Shown here in pieces: positions 21,299-32,212 of a stretch of 64,000 nt of DNA. The stretch is from Heloderma charlesbogerti (Eukaryota > Chordata > Lepidosauria > Squamata > Helodermatidae): positions 186,001 through 250,000 of the forward strand of contig JANEZZ010001679.1 in NCBI GenBank assembly GCA_026122225.1, in the 5' to 3' direction. Within the stretch, counting starts at the first letter, position 1, and every line of letters begins with the position of its first letter. The notes below the pieces were generated by a model. The model worked only from the letters and a program-made list of their open reading frames with translations, had not been told where the DNA came from and did no database searches. A program made the position numbers and the translations under genes.

Positions 21299-21600
21299 TA
21301 GGGATAGCTTGGGCACGCAATTCCGTCTGGGAATCTGGCAGAACCCCCTCCTGCCCGCACCCCTGAGCCCCACTTGCTGAGCTCCTGCCCCCACTTGTCC
21401 CCTACCCCCAGTCAGTGAGGTAGCCTGATGTGGTGGAGCCTGATTCACCACCACATCATCATCGAGGTCTATGATCACCATTATTTGAAAAATAAAATAG
21501 CAATTACAAAAATTTGCACATTTGCATACACGCAAAAATGCACATTTTGTGAGAGTGCATATTTTTGCACACTCTTCTCTAGCAAGTTATTACATTTGCT
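21299..21600. mobile_element. TAGGG-group repeat (family N5), decayed
   Basis: The start is TAGGGATAGCTTGGGCACGC. The interior has GAATCTGGCAGAACC, a GTGGTGGAGCC...GGTGAATCAGGCTCCACCAC-like hairpin (about 21430-21457), and AAATTTGCACATTTGC / AAAATGCACATTTTG motifs. A related inverted end lies at 25545-25600. Right boundary unclear. Confidence 0.4.
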
Positions 21601-21877
21601 CAGACAGGCTGTCTGGGCTTCAGAATTGACCAAAGCAATCCAAAGAGCTCTGGATCTCTCTGAACTGCTTCAGACTGCTTCAGACAGTTCAGGACCTGCT
21701 TCAGATTCAGACAGAACCAGTCCAAATCATCCTGATTCACTTCAGAATTTGGGATTTGGACTGAAGTGGTGCACAGACCTACTTTTCCCCTTGAAAAACA
21801 ACAAAGCTCCAATTATTTTTAATTGTCCCGAGAGAAGTTTGCTTCATATTCCTCTTGTATTTCATTTCATTCATTTC

Positions 21878-22607
21878 TAGGGATGTCAGAGAATTCTGCC
21901 ATGGATCTCGGTGCATTCGGCCCCCCGAATGCCATGGCGGAATGGCATGCCCTCCTGCCCCCCCGCGGATCCCCCCCCAGGACGAGACTTACCTGGGGCG
22001 GATGTTCTGGACGGCAGCGGCTCCAGTGGTGGCTTCGGCGGTGGCGGCAGCAGCGGCTGGTCTTCCGACTGGCTGCCGCCGCCATTTTCAGTCTGTTCCC
22101 CCTCCCATTCGTGATAGGCTATGTAAAGACTTATGTAACCTATCACATCTGGGTTAAAAAAAAATGCGTACGCAAATGGTGGCAGCTACGGCCGCCGCCA
22201 TTTGCGTTCCTTATTTTTGGCTGTCTTAGTCTACATAAATATTTATGTAGAGTAAGATGGTGAAAATAAAGGGGAATGCAAATAGTGTCCGCTACGCTAT
22301 TTGCGTTCCCCTTTCTTGTCTTCGTCTTTGTCTTTTTTTTAACCCAGACGTGATAGGCTATGTAAGACTTTACGTAGCCTATCATGGCTGAATTCAGGGA
22401 CGCAAACGGCGGCGGCTACAGCGGCCGCCATTTGTGTCCCTGCTAGCCAGCGGCTAGATGTCCAGCTGCTGGCGGAGCTGGCCGGCGGCTCTGCGGAATC
22501 CCTGCAGAGCGGAGCCAGCTGGCCAGGATTCTGGGGGGAAGGGACAGAGCGCCATCCCCCCAGTGGAACCCGGTGAGGCCAGGTAAGCAGGGTTTCATAC
22601 ACCCCTA
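21878..22607. mobile_element. TAGGG-palindromic element E10 (C left, D right)
   Basis: Flanks TTCATTTC (21870-21877) and TTAATTTC (22608-22615) agree at 7 of 8. It starts TAGGGATGTCAGAG and ends ACACCCCTA. Donors are ACTTACCT at 21987-21994 (intact) and AGGTAAGC near 22581. Hairpins include GATAGGCTATGTAAAG...TAACCTATC near 22112-22145, ATGGTGGCAGC...GCCGCCATT near 22177-22204, and a TTAGTCTACATAAAT core near 22226. Confidence 0.9.
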
Positions 22608-22615
22608 TTAATTTC

Positions 22616-23262
22616 ACTCAAGGTTTTTGTTTGTTTGTTTTCAGCTTCCCGGAGCCAGTGCATGTAACACATTTTTTTCTGTAAAAAAATATCTTAAGAA
22701 ACAAAACAAAAACACTCCTCCAGATCATCCAAGTTACCCTAAAATATAATTTGGAATTGCCACTTACAGATGCTTCTCAAAACCACTTGATCTCATTACA
22801 TACCCAGTTATCCTACATTTTCATACAAGAGATCAGTGTCATGACATCTCAGTTGCAAAACCATGTCTGCATCAAAGGCTGACTGCTGAGTCATGCATCC
22901 TGGGCTTTTAGGCACAAAGCAGGAGATGGATTTAGTTTCCTCTGAAAAAAGGAAAGGGGTTGGGGTAATATCCTGAGGCCTAATGGGAGCTTAGCTCTAC
23001 TGCAGGTTTTCCCACAGTTGACGTGATAAAGCAAACACTCCACAGACAAGTGAGACATCTAACAGACTCACAAAAGAGGCAGCTTAATATGAAAACAGGT
23101 TCATTTACCTTGCTTCAGTCAAGGGATCAGAACTCCAGGGTCTGCATTTCCCTTTCTGTTTACTTCAGGAAATTCTTAGTTCTGTCTACATTCTCTCTCT
23201 ATGACAAGCACAGCTGTTTGCTCCAGTGAAAACAGAGCAAAGCTGTCACTATGCCCTTCAAC
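22616..23262. other. No recognisable feature
   Basis: No hairpins, shared repeats or domains were seen. Confidence 0.3.
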
Positions 23263-23265
23263 ACT

Positions 23266-23266
<1 letters not shown>

Positions 23267-23298
<32 letters not shown>
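23267..23298. repeat. (GT)n microsatellite
   Basis: About sixteen GT units directly before a TAGGGATG start at 23299. Confidence 0.97.
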
Positions 23299-23300
<2 letters not shown>

Positions 23301-24080
23301 GGGATGTTAGAGAAATCCATTTTGGGGGTCGAGTTCAACGACTAGGCTTGGCTCACTGGACTTTGTTTCAGTTCCTGCTGCTTGCCTGATTTGATCTGCA
23401 GCAAGTTGGGCCAGTGGGCAGATTTTCTGGGCATTTTGTGCATTTTTCACTGCAGGTTCCACAATTTGCACAAATTCTGAGCAATTTAGACAAATTTCTG
23501 AGCTATTAGTAGGGATGTACAGATTGTGTAAAATCTGTTCTGTGTTCCATGGATTGTCAGCTGCCTTTTGTTCCATTGTCCACTCACAGAGGGATGCAAA
23601 TATTATTTTTTTGTCATGCGGAAAAATATGTACATAATTACAGAAATATTTATGCAAGTATTTACATAATTGACCCCAGTACGTAACATTTAGTGTATTA
23701 TCCCCTATTCCATTCTATCTTTCCTCAGCAGAAACTTCTATATTTTTCTACAGATTCATATGTGTAAATTTTGGGAAAGTAAAAAAATCATCCAAAAGTC
23801 CACGGACTCCAAAGAGCCTGAGGGGATCTATCTGCAGTGGATTCCACAGCTTTGATTATTAGAAATCTGAGCTCATTTCAATCTGTTTCAAATTTCTCCA
23901 GCATCCCTAATACCACACTTGAGCTTCCCACTGCTTGCTGAGCCACCTGCATTCACCCAGGCAGCCTCATCAAGCTCCACAATTGCCAATTTTTGGAAAA
24001 TAAAATGGCAATCGCGAAAATGCACATGTTTCTGTATGCACAAATATGCACATTAATAAGAGTGGGGGCCGTATTGGCCC
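23299..24080 (+). mobile_element. TAGGG-group AT-rich repeat enclosing an N1 copy
   Basis: It begins TAGGGATGTTAGAG. 23299-23509 contains AATTTGCACAAATTC and GCAATTTAGACAAATT motifs; after the N1 copy the sequence includes GAAAATGCACATGTTTC and GCACAAATATGCACATT. This looks like one AT-rich element interrupted by N1-c. The right end and duplications were not resolved. Confidence 0.35.
23510..23909 (+). mobile_element. hAT-like MITE family N1, copy c
   Basis: Full-length by comparison with 63168-63571: the left end TAGGGATGTACAGATTGTG, the CCTTTTGTTCCATTGTCC segment, AAAAGTCCACGGACTCC and the right end TTCTCCAGCATCCCTA are all present. Flanking 8-mers do not match, so it is old or a recombinant. 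No coding capacity. Confidence 0.75.
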
Positions 24081-24194
24081 CAAGAGCATAACCAAGTCAT
24101 CTGTACTGTTAGAGGGGCCTAGAGATCCATAATGCCTTGCTTAAGTTCATTATTAGTGCAATTCTCTGGCTAGTGAGCCTATGAGCATGTGAAG

Positions 24195-25078
24195 TAGGGA
24201 TGGACAAAAGTCACTTACCTGTCCTCGAAGCTTGTTCGCGGTGGGGGGAGGCGGTTCGCTGCTCCCACCGCGAAGTTCAGGCCGGGGGGGAGGCTTCCCG
24301 CCTCGCCCGGCCAAAATTCAGGCTGGGGGGGAGGCTTCCCACCTTGCCCGGCCGAAATTCAGGCCGGGGAGGAGGCGCCTCGCCTCGCCCGGCCGCGAAC
24401 TAAAAAGTTAAAAAAAAAACACGCCCCCGTGATAGGCTACGTGATGATTAACGTAGCCTATCACGGCTAGATCTGCAAAGTCAGCCATGATAGGCTATGT
24501 TAATCATCACGTAGCCTATCACGGGTGACTTAAAAAAAAAAAAAAGCGCGTACGCTAATGGCGGCCCCCATAGGGAGCTGCCATTCGCATTCCTTATTTG
24601 GTCACTGTAGTCTACGTAAATCTTTACGTAGACTACAGCGACCAAATAAGGAACAGGAATGGCGGCTCCCTATGGGGGCCGCCATTATCCGTATGCACTT
24701 TTTTTTTTAAGTCACCCGTGATAGGCTACGTGACGATTTACGTAGCCTATCACAGCTGACTTTGGAAATCTAGCCATGATAGTCTACGTTAATCGTCACG
24801 TAGCCTATCACGGGGGCGTTTTTTTTTTCTTTGATTGGAATGGTGGCGGTGGCAGCCGGTTGAAAGACCGGCTGCCGCTCCCGCCCCAGACGAACACCCG
24901 CTGAACCGCCGGCCGGACCCACCGCCGGGAGGGACATTCGCCAAAGGTAAGTCCCATCCTGGGGGGAGTGCGGGGGGTGGGGGGTGCGGAGAATTTCTCC
25001 CCAAAACTTGTTCAGGGGGCCGAACACGTTGGCGCTCGGCCCCCCGAAGTTTCGGGGAGAAATTCTCCACCAACCCTA
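24195..25078. mobile_element. TAGGG-palindromic element E12 (A left, B right)
   Basis: Perfect 8-bp duplication ATGTGAAG (24187-24194 and 25079-25086). Both outward donors are intact: ACTTACCT at 24213-24220 and AGGTAAGT at 24945-24952. The core has hairpins at 24428-24465, 24484-24522, 24556-24585 and a single central TAGTCTACGTAAATCTTTACGT hairpin (24606-24640), then mirrored copies. The innermost TAAGGGCAA hairpin is missing, giving a shorter core than E7. Confidence 0.95.
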
Positions 25079-25099
25079 ATGTGAAGATGAATCAAAGGG

Positions 25100-25436
25100 C
25101 TGATAGTGTGGCCCAGCACATTCCATACTAATGAGTGAAAGTGTTATCGAACACTCTGCCTGGGAAGCAAAGTTTGTTTACCTTAAAGCTACAAGTGGAT
25201 GTGCTGGGAATCAAGTGTTGTTAGTCTCTGCTGGGAATGAATGCTAGGGAGTGCTTGCTGTTGTCATGCTGCCTGATTGCTAACATGTATGGTATAAAAC
25301 CCATTGTACCCCATGGCTCTGGGTTCAGAGAAGTTGTCTGATCCAACTATTGGGTACGCCTGTGTGCTGTAAGTTACTCAATAAAGTACTCCTTGTAAGT
25401 AAACCTGGGTCTGATTCACCACTATCTTGGCACTTC
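25100..25436 (+). mobile_element. Candidate solo LTR
   Basis: The segment has a TATAAAA box near 25291 and AATAAA near 25379, spaced as expected for the U3-R-U5 layout of an LTR. A downstream stretch resembles a U5 (GTAAACCTGGGTCTGATTCAC). Both motifs read on plus. Exact TG...CA boundaries and a 4-6 bp duplication could not be fixed, and no internal retroviral region is adjacent. A promoter-bearing SINE or LINE end is the alternative. Confidence 0.45.
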
Positions 25437-25439
25437 TAA

Positions 25440-25600
25440 ATGAAGAGGTCGAAGCCCACAGCCGGGGCAACACAGCGGCTTGGCGAGTGCAGGCAGGGGA
25501 TGAGCAGGGGCAGGGGCTCAGCAAGTGCAGCTTTTGGGTGCAGGCGGCAGGGGTATCCTGCCAGATTTCTGGACAAAATCCGGGGCCTGTGCCATCCCTA
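25440..25600 (-). mobile_element. TAGGG-group end fragment (N5-like)
   Basis: It ends GCCATCCCTA at 25600 after CCAGATTTCTGGACAAAATCC, similar in reverse to the start at 21299. It is directly followed by CTTGCTCC, the same 8-mer that flanks E13, so two elements share one target copy between them. Confidence 0.45.
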
Positions 25601-25608
25601 CTTGCTCC

Positions 25609-26107
25609 TACGGGTGTATGAAACCCCACTTACCTGCATCCACGGGGGGTCCACCGGGGGGGAGGTGATCCGTTCCTCCCCCCCTGGAATCCTCCCCGGC
25701 CAGCTACACTCCGCAGCGAGTCTGTGGAGCTGCCGGCCGGGGACGCCCGCTGCAGCCTGACTTCTGGCCGCGGCTGGGCTGCGGCCGCAAATGGCTTCCC
25801 ATGTAGGGGACGCCATTTGCATCTCTGCTTTGCTGTGATAAGCTACGTAAAGATTTACGTAGCCTATCACGGCAAAAAGGGAGGCACACAAATGGCATCC
25901 ACTACACAGGACACTATTCATGGCCACAGCCCAGATGGCAGCTAGCAGCGGCCAGATCCAGACCCGCTGGAGGCAGCTAGGATCCGATCTGCACAGACTT
26001 CGTGGGGTGGCGGGAGGATTGCTCTGTTCTGCCATGGACTCTGGTTAGCCGGATTCCAAAGAATTCGGCCTCACTGGAGTCCATGGCGGAATTCTCCACC
26101 ATCCCTA
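25609..26107. mobile_element. TAGGG-palindromic element E13 (D left, C right), short
   Basis: Perfect 8-bp duplication CTTGCTCC (25601-25608 and 26108-26115). The left end is TACGGGTGTATG, with one substitution from TAGGGG. ACTTACCT at 25628-25635 is an outward donor on minus; no right donor was found. The core has one GATAAGCTACGTAAAGATTTACGTAGCCTATC hairpin near 25837-25868 and partial ATGGC hairpins. Confidence 0.9.
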
Positions 26108-26115
26108 CTTGCTCC

Positions 26116-26828
26116 CCTAGAATCCACTGAGCGGTGCACCTCTTCCCAACAGCAAAATTGCCTGCTGAATTTGCTGCTGAAATTGCTGCAGTGATGGCCT
26201 CCTCATGTGCCTTGTTTTCAAGCAAAATTGCCACTTTTTGCCACTGTTGTCCTGGCAAATTCAGCAGTGGCAGCAGGGGACAGAGGTGCATGCAAAAATG
26301 TCCATGGGCACTGCCACTGGGCCACATGTTTCCAACGCCTGGTATAGAGGGAGAAACCACCTGGGTGGCAGAGAAAGATGAGGCTCCTTCCTGCACAGAC
26401 AACACACAGCCAAGAAGGAGGCTTACATTTGGATGGGAAGGAACCATGCAATTGATGCCACCCACACGGTTCCTTCATGTGCGTGTTTCTGGGGGAGTAC
26501 AGGAATGTGGGAAGAAACTACTGCAACTTCACACTGTTCCTGGGTGGATAATTTTTTGAGGGGAAATTTCTTGTCTGGACACTTCTAGCAGGGCTGGTGT
26601 CTGGTCCCAGGGCACCTGTGAAGGCCAACTCTCCAGTGAAGAGAGAGTTCTCCAGTGAAGAGTTCTCCTTCTCCAGTGAAGGCCCACTGTTGATCCCTAG
26701 AAGCAACTGTCCTTTCTGATCCTCCTCCATGCTGTTTCTGCTTATTCACCAGCCTTTTCCATGTAAGGAGAAGGAGCATCAGATGCTGGTCATCTCGCCC
26801 TCTACCACTGGGCAGTGGTGTTAAATAT
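26116..26828. other. No recognisable feature
   Basis: Frames of 86-162 codons on both strands over 25977-26559 carry no domain I recognise and extend into E13. A short direct repeat CTCCAGTGAAG occurs three times at 26631-26684. No gene is called. Confidence 0.3.
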
Positions 26829-26836
26829 CCATAGAG

Positions 26837-27273
26837 CAGGGATAGCGCAGGGGCCTATTTTGGTCTGCAAATCCATTTGACCCCCAGCACCCATGCCCCC
26901 CTGAGCTGCTCCTGCTGAGCCCTTCCCGCACTCAAGCCCCTCCTGCACTCAGAGAGTGGCCTGCAACTTACCCAAGCCCATCCACCTCCGCCATGATCGC
27001 CATGTTTATTAAAAACATGGAAATAGGAAGTCTGTGTCCATTGACTTATATGCAAAAAACACAGTGAATCTTGTGCATATGGGTGATTCACAACACTATT
27101 TGTGTATAAATCTATGTGTGCACATAGACTTATAAACAGCACTGTGGATCACCCATATATGCAAGATTCATGGTGCAGGAGGGGCTCGAGCATGGTCCAG
27201 GGACCAGACAGTGGGGGCAAGGGCTGGGCAAGACCTTGGAGAACCCGGATGGGGGGGCACTCATTCATCCCTA
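26837..27273. mobile_element. TAGGG-group palindromic element (family N7)
   Basis: It starts CAGGGATAGCGCAGG and ends ATTCATCCCTA. Flanking 8-mers CCATAGAG and CCCCAGAG agree at 6 of 8. The central inverted repeat pairs TGAATCTTGTGCATATGGGTGATTCACA with a later TGTGGATCACCCATATATGCAAGATTCA copy. There is no AGGTAAGT donor. The 95-codon frames are artefacts of the palindrome. Confidence 0.65.
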
Positions 27274-27281
27274 CCCCAGAG

Positions 27282-27813
27282 GGAAATGGGAACCAAATGG
27301 GCAGCATGATAGCAACAAATGTTAGATGGGCCCACTCAGGACTAAAGAACTTTTCTAGGAATCTCCCAAAATCTGAAGCCTACCCTGCCTTCTAATATGG
27401 TGGGTTTCTATGTAAGTAGAAATTGAGTTTTCCTATTCCAGTAAATATGTGTTTAAGGGTAATGTTAAAAACAAAGCCACAATAAGGACAAGTCAATGTG
27501 AATGTATTTATCGGACAAAATACCTTTCATGAAACCTTCACACTTGGTAGCAATCTTATCAATTAGCAGAGAGCACTGATTAACTAAATCAATACAATTT
27601 GTGTTTAACTAATCAGATTCATGTTCTGATAAAGACACTCTTCTGATCTTGACTTTCTCAGAAGGCTATCCATTTTCTTAGAAGAAACTGGATGGAAGGT
27701 TGTTGTCACATACAACATTGGGTGGAAGTGAGTAAATAAAAATACCCTGAAACATTTGGCTTCCCTTAATTTCAGGGTTGTAAGAGAGTGATTTCAATCA
27801 CTGGATTAATCAA
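27282..27813. other. No recognisable feature
   Basis: AT-rich DNA with frequent stops; no repeats shared with the window. Confidence 0.3.
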
Positions 27814-27821
27814 CTGAAGAT

Positions 27822-28366
27822 TAGGGGTGTACAGATTCCCCACTGTCTGTTCTGGTGGGGAATCTGTGGGAGGGAGGCGATCCGTTCCTCCCCCCGGAAT
27901 CCTCCAGAGCGGTTCTGCTCTGCTTGGATTCCATGGGTGGGAACTGGCTTGGGGTGCTTACCTTCCCTCCTGCAAGCCAGAGCCGTTCACCTCCTCCCTG
28001 TCCCTGCTGATTGCCATGTCTTTTTTTTTAAATGGCCATCAGGAGGATGTGCCCATAGACTTATAAGCAAATAGAGTCATGAATCTCGCGTATAGGTCTA
28101 TGACTCCATAGGCGTATATGCAAGATTCACGGGTCTATTTTGCATATAAGTCTATGGGCACATCCTCCCGATCACCTTTTTTTTAAAAAAGACCAATTGG
28201 CAGGGACAGGGAGGTAGAACGGCTCTGGCTGGCAAGAAGCAGCTGAGTGCCGTTCCTCCTTCAGTCCTTCTGGAGTGGAGGTAAATGGTTCCAATCCACT
28301 GCGGATTCCTGAGGCTGGATTCCAAAGAAACATTTGAATCTGCAGCAGATTTCTCTGACATCCCTA
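27822..28366. mobile_element. TAGGG-group palindromic element E15 (distinct core)
   Basis: Perfect 8-bp duplication CTGAAGAT (27814-27821 and 28367-28374). It starts TAGGGGTGTACAG and ends GACATCCCTA. The core is a single long imperfect hairpin: GGAGGATGTGCCCATAGACTTATA near 28031 pairs with TATAAGTCTATGGGCACATCCTCC near 28145. Unlike E1-E10 it lacks the GATAGGCTACGT hairpins and the AGGTAAGT donors, so termini are shared while the interior is unrelated. Confidence 0.9.
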
Positions 28367-28457
28367 CTGAAGATGTAGGAGATTCAGTGGCACATCACAT
28401 TTTTAACTTGTCCAAATTAACTTCTTTTTGTAGGAGAGTTTTGATTTTGGTGGTTTA

Positions 28458-28876
28458 GGGCACAATCCTGTGGGGATAGGCGGCTGCCTCCGAACTTGGA
28501 GGCGACCACCTATCCAATGCAGGGCAGGAGAATCATGGAGGGGATCATTCCCTTCGCGCTTCTCCTGCCCTGCATTTGCGGCTAGACAGCTGATTTTGGC
28601 TGTCTAGCTGCGGGAAGGCGGAGCAGGGGAGGAGGCTGCTGGATGACACATAAGATGTGTTGCGCCGGCATTTCCACCTTCCCTGCCCTCGAATGCCCCC
28701 TGGAATGCCCTGTTTTGGCCACTCCATGTTTGAAGCGCAGAGCTCAGGGCTGTTCCGTGCTGCCTGTGAGGCAGCATGGAACGGGGGGAAGGTCAGTTCT
28801 CTGGGAACTGACCCCCGGGAAAACCAAACATCCTATGGCCGTCTAACTGCTGACTAGCAGCCATAGGATTGCTCCC
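28458..28876. mobile_element. Harbinger-like MITE, copy c
   Basis: The ends GGGCACAATCC and GGATTGCTCCC match copies at 774 and 14341. The left flank is TTA; the right flank TCC differs, so the duplication is damaged. The interior matches 14341-14779 in reverse orientation (CTTCTCCTGCCCTGCATTTG; GCTGACTAGCAGCCATAGG). No coding capacity. Confidence 0.7.
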
Positions 28877-29166
28877 TCCAGAAACAAAAAATAAAACTAT
28901 TTCAGATGGCTTTCTTTCTAACCATTGTATTAACCAGCCCATTATCTTATGGCTGATACAATAACAATCATAGAATCATAGAGTCATAGAATCATAGAAT
29001 CATAGAATAGTAGGGTTGGAAGGGGCCTACAAGGCCATCGAGTCCAACCCCCTGCTCAATGCAGGAATCCAAGTCAGAGCATCCCTGACAAATGGCTGTC
29101 CAGCCTCATCTTGAAGGCCTCCAGTATGGGAGAGCCCACCACCTCCCCAGGTAATTGGTTCCATTG

Positions 29167-30111
29167 TCATATTGCTCTTACAGTCAGGAAGTTTTTCCTG
29201 ATGTTCAGCCGGAATCTGGCTTCCTGTAACTTGAGCCCATTATTCTGTGTCCTGCACTCTGGCATGATCAAGAAGAGATCCTGGCCTTCTTCTCTGTGAC
29301 AACCTTTCAAGTACTTGAAGAGTGCTATCATTTCTCCCCTCAGTCTTCTCTTCTCAAGGCTAAACATGCCCAGTTCTTTCAGTCTCTCTTCATAGGGCTT
29401 TAGTTCCAGTCCCCTGATCATTTTTGTTGCCCTCCTCTGAATCCTCTCCAGTTTGTCTGCATCCTTCTTAAAGTGTGGTGCCCAGAACTGGACGCAGTAC
29501 TCCAGATGAGGCCTAACCAGTGCTGAGTAGAGGGGAACTAGTACTTCCTGGGATTTGGAATCTATGCTTCTATTAATGCAGCCCAAAAGAGCATTTGCCT
29601 TTTTTGCAGCCACATCACATTGTTGGCTCATATTCAGCTTGTGATCGACAACAATTCCAAGATCCTTCTTGCTTGTAGTGTGGTTGAGCCACATATCCCC
29701 CATCTTGTAACTGTGCCTTTGGTTTCTTTTTCCTAGGTGCAGAACTTGGCATTTGTCCCTATTAAATGTCATTCTGTTGTTTTCTGCCCAGCGCTCCAGT
29801 CTATCCAGATCACTTTGAATTTTGTTTCTGTCATCCAAAGTATTAGCTATCCCACCCAATTTTGTGTCATCTGCAAATTTGATCAGCATTTCCTGCACCT
29901 CCTCCTCCAAGTCATTAATAAAAAAGTTGAAGAGCACTGGGCCCAGGACTGAGCCCTGCGGTACCCCATTCGTTACCTCTCCCCAGTTTGAGAAGGTCCC
30001 ATTGATAAGCACTCTTTGAGTCCAATTCTGTAGCCAACTGTGGATCCACCGGATCGTTGTTTCATCTAGCCCACTTTGAGCTAGTTTGCTCATCAGGATA
30101 TCATGGGGCAC
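29167..30111 (-). pseudogene. CR1 ORF2, reverse transcriptase C-terminal part
   Basis: A 314-codon open frame with the RT palm motif IKFADDTKLGG (FADD at about 29865-29880), preceded by GVPQGSVLGPVLF (RT block 4) and followed by CR1 C-terminal blocks such as YSALVRPHLEYCVQFW and MFSLEKRRLRGEMIALFKYL. It continues the 30093-30446 frame after a +/-1 shift near 30100. The catalytic aspartates are present, but the broken frame upstream means it is inactive as a whole. Confidence 0.93.
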
Positions 30112-30446
30112 TTTGCGAAAGCTTTGCTGAAGTCGAGGTGTATGATGTCTACAGCATTCCCACGGTCTACAAGGGAGGTGACTTGATCAAAAAATGAGAT
30201 CAGATTTGTCTGGCAGGACTTGTTTTTGACAAATCCATGTTGGCTTCGAGGAATCAAGGCATTGTTGTCAAGGTGCTTCCAGATGGATTCCTTTATCATC
30301 TGCTCCAGAATTTTCCCAGGGATTGATGTCAGACTGACTGGTCTGTAGTTCCCAGGTTCCTCCTTTTTTACTTTTTTTGAAGATAGGGACAACGTTAGCC
30401 CTCCTCCAGTCATCTGGCACTTCCCCTGTCCTCCATGATTTCTCAA
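30093..30446 (-). pseudogene. CR1 ORF2, reverse transcriptase N-terminal part
   Basis: After a frameshift near 30380 this frame gives EPGNYRPVSLTSIPGKILEQ, QHGFVKNKSCQTNLISFFDQ and IIHLDFSKAFAKCP, matching RT fingers and the first palm block with its catalytic Asp (LDFSKAF). A second frameshift follows the KAFAKCP segment. Confidence 0.93.
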
Positions 30447-31809
30447 AGAGAATAGACAGCGGTTCTGAGAGTTCTTCTGCCAGTTTCTTTATTACTCTAG
30501 GATGCAGTTCATCTGGCCCTGGAGATTTGAACTCATTCAAAGTAATGAGGTGTTCCTTGACCATATGCCTATCGATCTCAAGCTGCAATCCTGCCCCTTC
30601 ATCCTGTACTTCGCCTTTGCCAGGGGGGTCATAGACCCTCTTTTGGGAGAAGACAGAGCCAAAGTAGGAATTGAGCACTTCCGCCTTTTCTTTGTCATCT
30701 GTTATCATTTTGCCATCCTTATTTAATAGCTGAACCACCATTTCTTTCCTCTGCCTTTTACTATGCACGTAGCTGAAGAAAGCCTTTTTGTTGTTTTTAG
30801 CATCCCTTGCTAACCTCAGCTCATTCTCAGCTTTAGCCTTCCTGACGCCATCCCTGCAATTCTGTGCTATCTGCCTGTACTCTTCCTTTGTTACTTGGCC
30901 TTCTTTCCACTTCCTATATGTGTCCTTTTTGGTTTTCAGGTCATCCCTAAGCTTTCTGTGAAGCCACATTGGCTTCTTCTGTTGTCTTCCACCTTTTCTT
31001 CTTGTTGGAATTGTCTGTGATTGTGCCTTGAGAATTTCCTTTTTTAAAAGCTCCCACCCATCTTGGACTCCTTTTCTCGTTAGTGTCGCTTGCCATGGGA
31101 CCTTACTGATCATTTTTCTGAGATTATTAAAATTAGCTTTCCTAAAATCCAGGGTAAGCGTTTGACTACACTCAGCTTTTGCTTCCCTTAGAACCAAGAA
31201 CTCAAGTACAACATAGTCGCTTTCCCCCAGAGTTCCTGTAACTGCTACTTTATCCACTAAGTCATCTCCGTTGGTTAGGATCAAGTTAAGGATAGCTGAT
31301 CCTCTAGTTCCTTTCTCTACTTTCTGTAGGAGGAAGTTATCCGCCACACAAGTCAGGAATTTCCTGGAGGGGCCATGTTTTGCAGAATTTGTCTCCCAAC
31401 AAATATCAGGGAAATTGAAGTCCCCCATTACTACTACATCATGCTTCCTTAAAACATTGGCTATTTGCTTTTCAAAGGTTTCATCCTCATCTTCTCCTTG
31501 GTTGGGTGGCCGGTAGTAGACTCCGACCACCAGGTTCCTTTTATTCTTTGCTCCATTTATTTCAACCCAGATGCTCTCGATGGGGCTACCAAGCTCCTCC
31601 TCCTGTATTTCTATGCAGAGATATGTATTTTTCACATACAGTGCAACCCCACCTCCCTTTCTGTTCCTCCTGTTGTTCTTGAACAAGTTATATCCTTCAA
31701 CTGCTGTATTCCAGTCATGAGAGTCATCCCACCAAGTCTCAGTTAAACCTATTAGGTCATAATTTCCCTCTTGCATTAAAAGTTCAAGTTTGTTCTGTTT
31801 GTTTTCCAT
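30268..31809 (-). pseudogene. CR1 ORF2, apurinic endonuclease domain and linker
   Basis: A 513-codon frame. The EEP endonuclease blocks seen are YDLIGLTETWWDD (31750-31715), GGGVALYVKNTYL, VVGVYYRPPNQ, VVMGDFNFPDICWE (the GDFN block) and LGESDYVVLEF (the SDH-type block, here SDY). The active-site His of that block is replaced by Tyr, as is common in CR1-group proteins or through decay. The frame continues through the linker into RT, then shifts. The N-terminus is missing because of 5' truncation. Confidence 0.93.
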
Positions 31810-31859
31810 TCTCTGGGAAACAAACAGAACAATGTTCTGTTAATTTGTTAACACAATGT

Positions 31860-32205
31860 ATGTGTTATTTGTTAGCATATACATTGAGGATTTGGTAACA
31901 TGGAAATATATTTTGAACGAAAAATGCTTAAACCAATTAAAAGGAGATGATTAACCAACAGAATGATTCATAAATAGCCACCCTAAATAATAATACTATT
32001 GGCAAATTATACTTTTCATCGCTGGTAGCAGCAAGGCCCATCTAGTCCACAGCAGAAAAGTCACTGAAAACTCTTACTGTTTGTTGTTGTTGTTGTTGGC
32101 ATGGGTGGATAGAGCAGAATTGCACAAATTGGACTTCTGTATGCATCAGGCGCATGCATTTGTTTACAACTGTAAAAGAAAAAAAAGGCAAGCGATAAAG
32201 AGATA
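31860..32205. other. No recognisable feature
   Basis: AT-rich, with a (GTT)n run near 32080-32098. No feature supported. Confidence 0.3.
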
Positions 32206-32212
32206 GTGTTTC

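Larger units (their letters stand above)
28966..31850 (-). mobile_element. CR1 LINE, 5'-truncated, minus strand
   Basis: Read on minus, the element begins inside the endonuclease near 31815-31850, runs through reverse transcriptase, and ends in the 3' tail at 28966-29060 with repeated ATTCTATGAT units. 5' truncation is the usual outcome of CR1 insertion. About 2.9 kb is present. Two frameshifts divide the ORF (near 30380 and 30100), so it cannot make a full protein, but long intact stretches indicate modest age. No duplication is expected to be obvious for CR1. Confidence 0.95.

Noticed and set aside
30268..31809. 513-codon frame as a host gene
   Set aside because: Clear CR1 endonuclease and linker blocks, with frameshifts into the RT and a CR1 tail downstream.
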